NCBI GenBank assembly: GCA_002361625.1
Contig: DETL01000032.1
Span: forward strand, 1 to 52,442
Direction: 5' to 3'
Length of the DNA: 52,442 nucleotides
Source of the DNA: Bacteroidales bacterium UBA3289
GTDB taxonomy: Bacteria; Bacteroidota; Bacteroidia; Bacteroidales; UBA932
Below the pieces are notes generated by a model. The model saw only the letters and a list, made by a program, of their open reading frames with translations. It made no database searches and was not told the origin of the DNA. Position 1 is the stretch's first letter, and every line of letters begins with the position of its first letter. Below, piece after piece: positions 6,728 through 14,405 of the stretch. The translations under genes and the position numbers were made by a program.

Positions 6728-8938
6728 TTAAAAACAGAGGGCAATCTTCCCCATGATATTGCGCATGGCCTGCGGGTACAACCCGACCTCCAGGTACATC
6801 GGGTCCGCACCCCCCTGCCAAGCCCGATACACCCACGCGTAGGCATAATAAGCGCGGTTCAGGAGGTTGTTGACATAGAGGGAAAGCTCCAGGGAGCCGC
6901 AGGGAATATCGAACCGGTGACTCAGGGAAAGGTCGGCGACGAAGAAGGCAGGGATGCAGCGCTCCTCCGACTGCGTGTTGTCCCAATACTGTTTCCCGAC
7001 ATATTTGCCGCTCAAGGAAAGGGTCATGGGCTGCCACCAGCCGCTGAAGGGGGCAAGCGACACCCGTCCCATACCCACGGCGGAAGGAGAGAGCAGCATG
7101 GTCGTATTCTCATAGGTTTCCTCCTTGTAACCGCCGTTTTCCCAGTCTTCCAGGTAAGCCGTAAAACGGCGGAGGCGATTGTGCGACAAGGTCAGGTTGC
7201 CGTCGATTCGCAGCACCCGGGAAGGAGTCCAGGCGGCGGCGAGTTCGATGCCCCGGCGCCAGCCCCGGCCCACATTCTCCTTGATGGCATAGCCGGAGGA
7301 ACTGAGTCTGCCGGTCTCCAGCAGCATATCCCGGTACTCCATCAGGTACAGGTTGGCCGTACCGGTGAAATGCTCGCCGAAATAACCGTATCCGGCTTCG
7401 ACATCCACCATGGACTCCGGCTTGATCGGGATCATTTCGCCCTTGATGTTCTCCTTGATATCGCTCCGGCCGGGTTCCCGGTGGCCCAGGGCGACGCTCG
7501 CATAGAGCTTATGTCCGCCGAAACGGGCCGTGACGCCCCCCCGGGGATTGAAGAAGTTCCATTTCTCATGGTAATCCATGGGCACGGAACTGGCCTTGTC
7601 GTCAGGTCCCACAAGGTCGTAACCGATGTGCCGGTACTGGAGGTCCGCATAAGCGGTGAGCCAGGACAGCGGCCGGTATTCGGCCCGGAGGAAACCGTTC
7701 ACTTCCTGCTTCAGGCCGTTATTGCGATACCAGGTATAATTCCGGTTCATGGACGCATAGTCATACCGGTCTCCCAGGAGCCGGGCCCAGAGCATCTCCC
7801 CCCAGTGGTCTCCGTCATACCGGGAGAAATTCACGCCTCCGTCCAGGTTCAGGGCCGACCCCCGGTAGCGGAGGGAGGTCTGTCCCACATACAGGTCGTT
7901 TCCCATCTTCTTCCGGTAGATCATGTCGCTCTTTTTCACTCCGCCCACGTCGGAGAAGGGATAGCCGAATTCGGCGAACTTCCGCCCCGTCTTGTAATAC
8001 TCGTCATAACCGTCGCCCCGGGTATAGTCCAGGGTCGTCGTCCAATGGAGCCGGTCCGCCAGGCCGCGGGTATAGTTGAGCTGAAGGTGATGCTGCGCGT
8101 AATTGTCCGTCTGATTGGAATAATAGCAGGTGCGGCCGGCATCATCGACATATTCGCCCGCCCCGTTGTAGGTGCGGTCCACGGCATACATTTCCGGCGA
8201 AATGCCGTCCCAGGTGATCCCGCTCTTCTGATCGCCCGTCAAGTAAGTCAGGCGCAGGGAGTTACGACCTTTCAGCCAACCGATTACGGCAAACAGGGAA
8301 GCCGAATTCACCCCGGCGTTGCGGATGTAACCGTCCGTCCGGCCCACGGTCCAGGCCAGGTCGAAATACAGTCCGGAGGGAAGCAGCCCCGACCGGGCCG
8401 AAAAACCCGACAGGAGCGTCCCGTAGGAGCCGGCTGAAATCTCGCTGCGGAAAGAGGGTTCCGGAGCGACGAAAGCCGTATTCATGTTGATACTGGCGCC
8501 GAAAGCGCCGGCCCCGCTCAACGACGTGCCCAGTCCCCGCTGCACCTGGACTCCGGAAAGGAGGGAGGTCAGGGCGGGGATATTGACCCAGAACACTTCC
8601 TGGGATTCCGCATCGTTCAGGGTGATTCCGTTCAGGGTGACATTGATCTGGGATCCCTTGGAGCCGCGGATGGTCATCGCGGAATTGCCCAGACCGGTTC
8701 CGCCTTCGTTGTAGGTCACGACGGAAGGCAGCAGGCCCAGGGTCATCGGCAGGGAATTCATGGGATTGGCACTCTGGAGCACGTCCCGGCCCACTTCGAC
8801 ATGGGTGACAGGAGTTTCCGCTCCGGCGCGGGTGGAGGAGACGACGACACTGTCCAGTCGTTCTTCCCAGGTGGTGTTCTGCGCAGCGGCGCAGACAAAG
8901 GTGGCGGCAAAAGCCGCGGTCAACAAACTTTTTTTCAT
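6728..8938 (-). CDS. TonB-dependent outer membrane receptor, probably for thiamine or a precursor
   Basis: A 736-residue receptor with a signal peptide (MKKSLLTAAFAATFVCAAA, cut before QNTT), a TonB-box-like DSVVVSS near residue 30, a plug domain to about residue 150 (MTIRGSKGSQINVTLNGITLND, VQRGLGTSLSGAGAFGASINM) and a beta-barrel ending in the aromatic IALCF. Such receptors bring scarce substrates across the outer membrane using TonB energy. The substrate is inferred from the TPP riboswitch at 8940-9019 directly upstream; the protein alone does not show it. No carbohydrate-type SusD partner is present. No inner-membrane thiamine transporter lies next to it. Confidence 0.88.
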   Translation of the reverse strand: MKKSLLTAAFAATFVCAAAQNTTWEERLDSVVVSSTRAGAETPVTHVEVGRDVLQSANPMNSLPMTLGLLPSVVTYNEGGTGLGNSAMTIRGSKGSQINVTLNGITLNDAESQEVFWVNIPALTSLLSGVQVQRGLGTSLSGAGAFGASINMNTAFVAPEPSFRSEISAGSYGTLLSGFSARSGLLPSGLYFDLAWTVGRTDGYIRNAGVNSASLFAVIGWLKGRNSLRLTYLTGDQKSGITWDGISPEMYAVDRTYNGAGEYVDDAGRTCYYSNQTDNYAQHHLQLNYTRGLADRLHWTTTLDYTRGDGYDEYYKTGRKFAEFGYPFSDVGGVKKSDMIYRKKMGNDLYVGQTSLRYRGSALNLDGGVNFSRYDGDHWGEMLWARLLGDRYDYASMNRNYTWYRNNGLKQEVNGFLRAEYRPLSWLTAYADLQYRHIGYDLVGPDDKASSVPMDYHEKWNFFNPRGGVTARFGGHKLYASVALGHREPGRSDIKENIKGEMIPIKPESMVDVEAGYGYFGEHFTGTANLYLMEYRDMLLETGRLSSSGYAIKENVGRGWRRGIELAAAWTPSRVLRIDGNLTLSHNRLRRFTAYLEDWENGGYKEETYENTTMLLSPSAVGMGRVSLAPFSGWWQPMTLSLSGKYVGKQYWDNTQSEERCIPAFFVADLSLSHRFDIPCGSLELSLYVNNLLNRAYYAYAWVYRAWQGGADPMYLEVGLYPQAMRNIMGKIALCF

Positions 8939-8939
8939 A

Positions 8940-9019
8940 TACTTTCCTCCGGCGGTATGAACCGCATCAGGTTCGACGGGTATGATCTCAACCGGGCGGC
9001 CGCCCGATACCCCGATATG
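8940..9019 (-). promoter_or_regulatory. TPP (THI-box) riboswitch
   Basis: Read on the minus strand the conserved core is present in order: GGGGTATC (P2 side), TTGAGAT (consensus CTGAGA), ACCCG, GAACCTGAT (8974-8966) and GCGGTTCATACCGCCGGAGG. These match the thiamine pyrophosphate aptamer. The gap between the upstream stop (9023) and the receptor start (8938) is filled by it, so any separate promoter must lie inside the upstream gene. The outermost pairing CATAT (9019-9015) with ATATG (8940-8936) would include the receptor start codon, suggesting that ligand binding blocks translation. The aptamer is seen; the mechanism is inferred. Confidence 0.9.
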
Positions 9020-9022
9020 TCT

Positions 9023-9775
9023 TTATTTCTTCTTGGTCAGCTCGATTTCGAACATCTTGGGCCAGTATTTTCCGGTCAGGAAGATCCGGCCTTCCGGATC
9101 GACGGCGATCCCGTTCAGGACGTCCGTCTCCCGGGTCCTGTCCTGGGCGGGAAGGAGGCCCCGGCAGTTCACCGTCGCCTCCACGGTCCCGTCCTTGGGA
9201 TCGATGATGACAATGGTGTCGGTCGTATAGACGTTGGCCCATACCTTGCCGTCAATCCATTCCAGCTCGTTCAGGTACCGGACGGCCCGGCCGTCCTTCG
9301 TGACCCGTACCCGGCGCAGTTCCTGCATATCCTTGTCCAGGAAATACAGGTAAGCGCTGCCGTCGCTCGCAATGAGCTGCTGTCCGTCCGTGGTGAGGCC
9401 CCAACCCTCGCGGGGATAGGCCACCGTGGACTTGTATTTCAAAGAATCCGCATCATAGATGAAGGCAAGGCCGTTCGTCCAGGTCAGGATATACAGGTTT
9501 CCATCCAGGATGCAGGAGCCCTCGATAAAGTATTTGCGGGAGAAATCCTGCCGGCTCAAAGCCTTTCCCGTTTCCAGGTCCACCGTCCTGAGCGTACTCT
9601 CCCCCCACTGGCCGGTCGTCTCGATGAGGCGCCCGCCGTCGAAGAAGAGCCCCTGGGTGTATGAGGTGACGTCGTGCGGATACTCCCGCACGACATGGAC
9701 CTTGTATTCCCGTACCTTGGCATTGCCACAGGACAGGACTGCGAAGGCAAGCAGTATGAGGGCCAGTTTTCTCAT
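9023..9775 (-). CDS. Glutaminyl-peptide cyclotransferase (lipoprotein)
   Basis: A 250-residue beta-propeller protein of the plant/bacterial glutaminyl cyclase type (Glu_cyclase_2), which turns N-terminal glutamine of peptides and proteins into pyroglutamate. Signatures are SYTQGLFFDGGRLIETTGQWGES, LNELEWIDGKVWANVY, DVLNGIAVDPEGRIFLTGKYWPKMFE. The N-terminus (MRKLALILLAFAVLSCGN) ends in a lipobox with the lipidated Cys at 16, so it probably sits in the cell envelope. Bacteroidota often export this enzyme, which may act on signal-cleaved proteins that begin with Gln (several here begin Q after the signal). It is transcribed with, or just ahead of, the TonB receptor. Confidence 0.9.
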   Translation of the reverse strand: MRKLALILLAFAVLSCGNAKVREYKVHVVREYPHDVTSYTQGLFFDGGRLIETTGQWGESTLRTVDLETGKALSRQDFSRKYFIEGSCILDGNLYILTWTNGLAFIYDADSLKYKSTVAYPREGWGLTTDGQQLIASDGSAYLYFLDKDMQELRRVRVTKDGRAVRYLNELEWIDGKVWANVYTTDTIVIIDPKDGTVEATVNCRGLLPAQDRTRETDVLNGIAVDPEGRIFLTGKYWPKMFEIELTKKK

Positions 9776-9790
9776 TTTCCAAAAATCTTA

Positions 9791-9821
9791 CAAATTTAAG
9801 GAAAAAACCGTACCTTTGCAA
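9791..9821 (-). promoter_or_regulatory. Promoter of the glutaminyl cyclotransferase gene
   Basis: On the minus strand TTG (9821-9819), a 20-base spacer, then TAAATTTG (9798-9791), 15 bases before the start codon. Its -33 end overlaps the rnpB promoter on the other strand. Confidence 0.6.
9811..9818 (+). promoter_or_regulatory. -7 promoter element of rnpB
   Basis: TACCTTTG matches TAnnTTTG and ends 5 bases before the predicted 5' end of the RNase P RNA. Confidence 0.65.
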
Positions 9822-9822
9822 C

Positions 9823-10136
9823 AGAAAGGTGGGACGATCTGCCGCGCCGGGATCCGGTGAGGAAAGTCCGCACAGGGCAGGGCACCTGGCTGTGGAAAGC
9901 ACAGAAGGGAGTAATCTTTTCCGTCCGTAACAGAGAATGACCGCCCGCAAGGGTAAGGGTGAAAACGCGGGGTAAGAGCCCACGACGGCGTGCGGCGACG
10001 TACGTCGGGTACGGCGACAGGCCTGCAAGACCAAATATACCGGCAGATGAGGACGGCCCGTCCGATGCCGGGGGGTAGGTTGCGAAGATAAATGGCAGAT
10101 TCAAAAACAGAAAGCGGCTTACGGCCCCGCCTTTAG
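9823..10136 (+). ncRNA. rnpB: RNase P RNA, bacterial type A
   Basis: The catalytic RNA of ribonuclease P, which trims tRNA 5' leaders. The conserved GAGGAAAGTCCGCAC (CR I, P4 side), the ACAGAGAATGACCGCC and GGTAAGAGCCCACG segments, and the 3' ACAGAAAGCGGCTTACGG (CR V) are all present. The ends are set by the P1 helix pairing 9825-9833 (AAAGGTGGG) with 10126-10134 (CCCGCCTTT). A promoter lies directly before it and a terminator directly after. Its strand is opposite to both neighbours. Confidence 0.95.
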
Positions 10137-10141
10137 ACCGA

Positions 10142-10178
10142 AGAGGCTGACCCGATTGGGGATCAGCCTCTTTTTTTC
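10142..10178 (+). terminator. Terminator of rnpB
   Basis: A nine-base stem (10142-10150 AGAGGCTGA with 10163-10171 TCAGCCTCT) followed by seven T. It lies 24 bases from the end of the convergent ilvE. Read leftward the hairpin lacks a T run, so it is a weak terminator for the ilv operon. Confidence 0.9.
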
Positions 10179-10201
10179 CGATTCTTTCCGGTTTGAGGGA
10201 T

Positions 10202-11242
10202 TTACATCTCCACAAAATGGCACCAGCCGTGTTTGTCGGGGAACTGGCCGTCCTGGATGGCGCGGATGCGCTTGTAGAGAGCGGTGGACTTGGGGCCGAC
10301 TTCCCCGTCAGGGCAGAAACGGAAGGTACGGGATACCTCCGGGGCTTCCAGGACGGGCTTCATGTCGATGCGGGAGAGCGGGGTGATGACGACGGCGGTG
10401 CCGCAGCCGCCCGCTTCCTCGAAGGTATCCAGTTCATCCAGCGGGAGCGGACGCTTTTCCACTTCCATGCCCAGGTCCCGGGCCACCTGCTGCAGCGTCT
10501 TGTTCGTAATGGACGGCAAAACGCTCTCGGACAGCGGAGTCACATACTTGTTTCCCTTGATGCCGAAGAAGTTGGAGGAGCCGAATTCGTCCACGAACTG
10601 CCGGGTGGAGGAATTCAGGTACAGGAGCTCCGCATAGCCCTGTTCATGGGCATACTTGTAGGGCTTGAAGGTGTTGGCATAATTGGCGCCGATCTTGTAG
10701 CTGCCGGATCCCTTGGGGGCCGCCCGGTCATAGTTGCCGGGGATGACGGCGGCGCAGGACTTGAGATGGGCGCCATAGTATGAGCCCACCGGGGCGCACA
10801 TGACGGCGAAGACGGCCTCCGGATACGGCACCAGCTGCATCTGCGGATGCATGCCGATCAGGAGCGGACGCAGGTACATCGACGCGCCGAGCCCGAAGGG
10901 CGGCAGGAATTCGATATTCCCGCGGATGCAGTCTTCGCACATCTTGAAGAACATCTCCTCCGACGGGCAGGGCATGCCCAGATAATCCGCCGTCCGCTGC
11001 AGCCGGGCTGCGTTCTCGTCCGGACGGAACATGGCGATCCGCCCGTCCTGCTGCCGGAAGGCCTTCAAGCCCTCGAAGCAGGAAATCGCATAATGGAAGA
11101 CCTGCGCGAAGGGATCGAAGGTAAAGGAGAAAGTCTCCGTGGATACGGGGTTGGACCACTGGCCGTCCTTGTAGTGGGAGAGAACGACCGTGCGGGTCCG
11201 GTAGGCGTCGAAGCCCAGGGATTTCCAGTCTATCTGTTGCAT
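10202..11242 (-). CDS. ilvE: Branched-chain amino acid aminotransferase
   Basis: A 346-residue fold-type IV PLP enzyme that makes the last step to Ile, Leu and Val by transfer of the amino group from glutamate. The PLP lysine is K183 in GSYKIGANYANTF. FHYAISCFEGLKAFR, MYLRPLLIG, FVDEFGSSNFFGI and EEAGGCGTAVVITPLSRI are typical of the longer BCAT-II group. Last gene of the ten-gene operon, 6 bases after leuB. Confidence 0.95.
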   Translation of the reverse strand: MQQIDWKSLGFDAYRTRTVVLSHYKDGQWSNPVSTETFSFTFDPFAQVFHYAISCFEGLKAFRQQDGRIAMFRPDENAARLQRTADYLGMPCPSEEMFFKMCEDCIRGNIEFLPPFGLGASMYLRPLLIGMHPQMQLVPYPEAVFAVMCAPVGSYYGAHLKSCAAVIPGNYDRAAPKGSGSYKIGANYANTFKPYKYAHEQGYAELLYLNSSTRQFVDEFGSSNFFGIKGNKYVTPLSESVLPSITNKTLQQVARDLGMEVEKRPLPLDELDTFEEAGGCGTAVVITPLSRIDMKPVLEAPEVSRTFRFCPDGEVGPKSTALYKRIRAIQDGQFPDKHGWCHFVEM

Positions 11243-11248
11243 ATCGTC

Positions 11249-12298
11249 TTATATTTTAGATGCGATCCAGTCGCCGACTTCCGAGGTGGAGCAGGTTCCG
11301 CCCAGGTCTTCGGTCACGATACCGGCCTCCAGCGAAGCCGCCACGGCCTCCCGGATGGCCTTTCCTTCCTCCATCAGCCCGAAGGCATATTCGAACATCA
11401 TCGCCGCGGAGAGGATAGCCGCGACGGGATTGGCGATATTTTTCCCGGCCGCCTGCGGGTAAGAGCCGTGGATAGGCTCGAACAGGGAGGTGTGCTCCCC
11501 TACCGAGGCCGATGCCAGGAGGCCCATGGACCCGCTGATACAGCTGGCTTCGTCCGTGAGGATGTCACCGAAGGTGTTCTCCGTCACCAGGACGTCGAAG
11601 AACTTCGGGCAGCGGATAAGCTGCATCGCGGCATTGTCCACGAACATGTAATCCACCTGGATATCCGGATAGGACGGCTCCATCTCCCGCGCGACCTGGC
11701 GCCACAGGCGGGACGACTCCAGCACATTGGCCTTGTCCACGACCGTCAGGTGCTTCCGGCGGCGGCCGGCGTATTCGAAGGCCAGGCGCAGGATGCGCTC
11801 CACCTCGGCCCGGCTGTAAATGCAGGTGTCGTAGGCCGTATTCCCGTCGTCCTTCCGTCCCTTTTCACCGAAGTACATGCCGCCGGTGAGTTCCCGGATG
11901 CACAGGAAATCGGCCCCGTCCACGAGTTCGGTCTTGAGCGGGGACTTGTCCACGAGGGACTTGAACGTCTCCACGGGACGGAGGTTCGCATACAGGCCCA
12001 GCTGCTTCCGGATGGCCAGCAGGCCCTGTTCCGGCCGGACTTTCGCCGTCGGGTCGTTGTCGTACTTGGGGTCGCCCACGGCGCCGAACAGCACGGCGTC
12101 GCTGTCCATGCAAAGGGCATGTGTTTCGGACGGGTAGGCGTTCCCGAACCGGTCGATGGCGCAAGCGCCTACATACCCGTACGTGTAGGACACCTCGTGG
12201 CCGAAACGGGCGCACACGGCGTCCACCGCCTTGACGGCCTGTTCCACGACCTCCGGGCCGATGCCGTCGCCGGGCAGTTTTGCAATCTTGAGTTTCAT
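11249..12298 (-). CDS. leuB: 3-isopropylmalate dehydrogenase
   Basis: A 349-residue NAD-dependent enzyme that oxidises and decarboxylates 3-isopropylmalate to the leucine keto acid precursor. Signatures are LPGDGIGPEVVEQ at the N-terminus, the metal- and substrate-binding VDNAAMQLIRCPKFFDVLVTENTFGDILTDEAS, and GSMGLLASASVG. The ATG overlaps the preceding gene's stop as ATGA, which fixes the start; the 73 in-frame codons further upstream are a shadow of leuA2. With the same fold such enzymes can also act on methylmalate if the adjacent LeuA homologue makes citramalate. Confidence 0.95.
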   Translation of the reverse strand: MKLKIAKLPGDGIGPEVVEQAVKAVDAVCARFGHEVSYTYGYVGACAIDRFGNAYPSETHALCMDSDAVLFGAVGDPKYDNDPTAKVRPEQGLLAIRKQLGLYANLRPVETFKSLVDKSPLKTELVDGADFLCIRELTGGMYFGEKGRKDDGNTAYDTCIYSRAEVERILRLAFEYAGRRRKHLTVVDKANVLESSRLWRQVAREMEPSYPDIQVDYMFVDNAAMQLIRCPKFFDVLVTENTFGDILTDEASCISGSMGLLASASVGEHTSLFEPIHGSYPQAAGKNIANPVAAILSAAMMFEYAFGLMEEGKAIREAVAASLEAGIVTEDLGGTCSTSEVGDWIASKI

Positions 12299-13818
12299 AT
12301 CAGGTTGTTTTCGATTAAATTCAGCATTTTCACCGTGGCCTTGATGGCAGCCTCGGCCTGGTCGGAGTCCACGCCCCGGGTCTTGAAGGCCGTCCCGTCC
12401 AGGTCCCACGAAATCGTGGTCTCGACGAGGGCGTCCGTCTTTCCGCCGGGCGGGATCTTCACGACGTAATCCGTCAGTCTCGGATGCCGCCGTCCCAGCC
12501 GGTCGTAGATGATCCACAGGGCCTTCATGAAGGCATCGTACTGGCCGTCACCGGCCGACGCTTCCTCGTAGCAGGTCCCGTCGATGTCGATCCGGATGTT
12601 CGCGATGGGACGCATGCCCCGGGCGAGCTGGAGACTGTAATTGATGATGTGGATCCGGTCCGGGGCCGACGAACTGTCCCCCTTGAGGACTTCCGCCACG
12701 ATGAACGGCAGGTCCTCCGGACTCAGGCTTTCCTTCTTGTCGCCCAGTTCCACCACCCGTTCCGTCACGCGTTTCATCTGTTCAGGCGTCAGGTTGATCC
12801 CCAGCGCTTCCAGATTCTTGATGACATTGGCCTTGCCGCTGGTCTTTCCCAGGGCATAATGCCGATGCCGCCCGAAGCGTTCCGGCAGGAGGGCGTTCTG
12901 GTACAGCCCGCCTTTGCGGTCACCGTCGGCATGGACCCCGCTGGTCTGGGTGAAGGCAAACTCCCCCACCAGCGGCTTGTTGGACGGGATCCGGATGCCG
13001 GAAATGGTTTCCACGTAGCGGGACACATGCATCAATGCGCTCTCATCCAGGCTGTTGGGGACCTTCAGGTGGTCATTCAGGATGCCAATGGCGCTTGAAA
13101 CCGGCAGGTTTCCGGTCCGCTCCCCCAGCCCGTTTACCGTCGTATGCAGGCCCTTCACACCCGCCTTCACCGCTTCGAAAGCATTGGCGACAGCGAAGTC
13201 GTAATCATTGTGCGGGTGGAAATCGAAGTGGATGCCGGGATAACGCTCCACCATCGCCCGGCAATAGGAACGCGCCTGCTCCGGGTCCAGGATCCCCAGC
13301 GTATCGGGCAGCATGATCCGGCGGACCGGCGCGTCCTTCAGGGCGTCCACGAGGAAGTACACATAGTCCGGGGAATCTTTCATCCCGCCCGACCAGTCTT
13401 CCAGGTACACATTGACCGTCAATCCCTTGGACACGGCAAGACCGATGTTCCGGAGAATGTCGAAGCGGTGTTCTCCGGGCGATTTGCGGAGCTGGCCCGT
13501 CACATGGCGGAGCGATCCCTTCGTCAGAAGGTTCATGACCTTTCCCCCGGCGGAACTAATCCATTCCACGGAAACACCGTCGTCCACGAACCCCAGGGCC
13601 TCCACGGCATCAAGCCGGCCGCAGGAGGCGGCCCAGCCACAGATCTTGGCGAACGCCTCCTGTTCCCCCCGGGACACCCGGGCCGAGGCCACCTCGATCC
13701 GATTGACCTTGAGTTCCTCCAGCAGCAGGCGCGCGATCGCAAGCTTCTCGTCCGGATTGAACGAGACGCCGGCGGTCTGCTCGCCGTCGCGGAGGGTGGT
13801 GTCCATTATTTCGAGCAT
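12295..13818 (-). CDS. Second LeuA-family acyltransferase, candidate (R)-citramalate synthase
   Basis: A 507-residue member of the HMGL-like/alpha-isopropylmalate synthase family, distinct from the leuA upstream. It has the catalytic DTTLRDGEQ, the metal motif HPHND in HFDFHPHNDYDFAVANA, SGVHADGDRKGGLYQNALLP, and a C-terminal LeuA regulatory dimer domain from about residue 370. Family members join acetyl-CoA to a keto acid. Having two copies in one operon suggests a different acceptor, for example pyruvate giving citramalate for isoleucine; no threonine deaminase gene (ilvA) is present in this window. Function is inference. The ATG at 13818 (MLEIMDTTLRDG) lies inside the end of leuD; a GTG four codons upstream and an ATG at 13806 that overlaps the leuD stop as TAATG are alternatives. 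Confidence 0.82.
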   Translation of the reverse strand: MLEIMDTTLRDGEQTAGVSFNPDEKLAIARLLLEELKVNRIEVASARVSRGEQEAFAKICGWAASCGRLDAVEALGFVDDGVSVEWISSAGGKVMNLLTKGSLRHVTGQLRKSPGEHRFDILRNIGLAVSKGLTVNVYLEDWSGGMKDSPDYVYFLVDALKDAPVRRIMLPDTLGILDPEQARSYCRAMVERYPGIHFDFHPHNDYDFAVANAFEAVKAGVKGLHTTVNGLGERTGNLPVSSAIGILNDHLKVPNSLDESALMHVSRYVETISGIRIPSNKPLVGEFAFTQTSGVHADGDRKGGLYQNALLPERFGRHRHYALGKTSGKANVIKNLEALGINLTPEQMKRVTERVVELGDKKESLSPEDLPFIVAEVLKGDSSSAPDRIHIINYSLQLARGMRPIANIRIDIDGTCYEEASAGDGQYDAFMKALWIIYDRLGRRHPRLTDYVVKIPPGGKTDALVETTISWDLDGTAFKTRGVDSDQAEAAIKATVKMLNLIENNLI

Positions 13819-14405
13819 CTCGCTTCCCACGCTTCGATCTTGTCCTTCTGGAGCATCAGGAAATCGATGTCGTCCAGGGCATGCATCAGGCAGTACTTCT
13901 TGTAGGGATTCAGTTCGAAGGTCTCGCTCCGTCCCGTGGACAGGTTCGTCACGGTCTGGTTCGGGACATCCACGCGGACCTTCGCCTGCGGATCGGCGGC
14001 AATGGTGGCGAAGAGTTCGGCGAGGAACTCCGGCGTCACGACCACCGGAAGGACGAAATTGTTCAGTTCATTGTTCTTGTGGATATCCGCAAAGAAACTG
14101 GAAATCACTACTTTGAACCCATAACCGGCAATGGCCCAGGCGGCGTGTTCCCGACTGGATCCGGAGCCGAAATTACGGCCGGCCACGAGGATTTCGCCGC
14201 CGTAGCGCGGGTCGTTCAGGACGAAATCCCGCTTGGGAGTCCCGTCCGGATGGTAACGCCAGTCCCGGAAAAGGTTCTCCCCGAAGAAGCTTTCCTCCCG
14301 GGTGGTCGCCTTCAGGAAACGGGCGGGGATGATCTGGTCCGTGTCCACGTTCTCGAGCGGGAGCGGGACGCAGGTGCTTTCTATGATGTCGAATTTCTGT
14401 TTCAT
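13806..14405 (-). CDS. leuD: 3-isopropylmalate dehydratase small subunit
   Basis: A 199-residue subunit that with LeuC isomerises 2- to 3-isopropylmalate. The aconitase swivel-domain motifs NVDTDQIIPARFLK and ILVAGRNFGSGSSREHAAWAIAGYGFKVVISSFFADIHKNN are present. The length equals the proteobacterial-type LeuD. The ATG overlaps the leuC stop as ATGA. Confidence 0.96.
   Translation of the reverse strand: MKQKFDIIESTCVPLPLENVDTDQIIPARFLKATTREESFFGENLFRDWRYHPDGTPKRDFVLNDPRYGGEILVAGRNFGSGSSREHAAWAIAGYGFKVVISSFFADIHKNNELNNFVLPVVVTPEFLAELFATIAADPQAKVRVDVPNQTVTNLSTGRSETFELNPYKKYCLMHALDDIDFLMLQKDKIEAWEARCSK

Noticed and set aside
10142..10171. Strong terminator for the ilv operon
   Set aside because: Read leftward the hairpin is not followed by a T run; it clearly serves rnpB.
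10847..12469. A 540-codon open frame opposite leuB and ilvE
   Set aside because: Covers parts of two real genes on the other strand and shows no recognisable domain.
12299..12517. N-terminal extension of leuB by 73 codons
   Set aside because: Shadow of leuA2; LeuB proteins begin at the LPGDGIGPE region.
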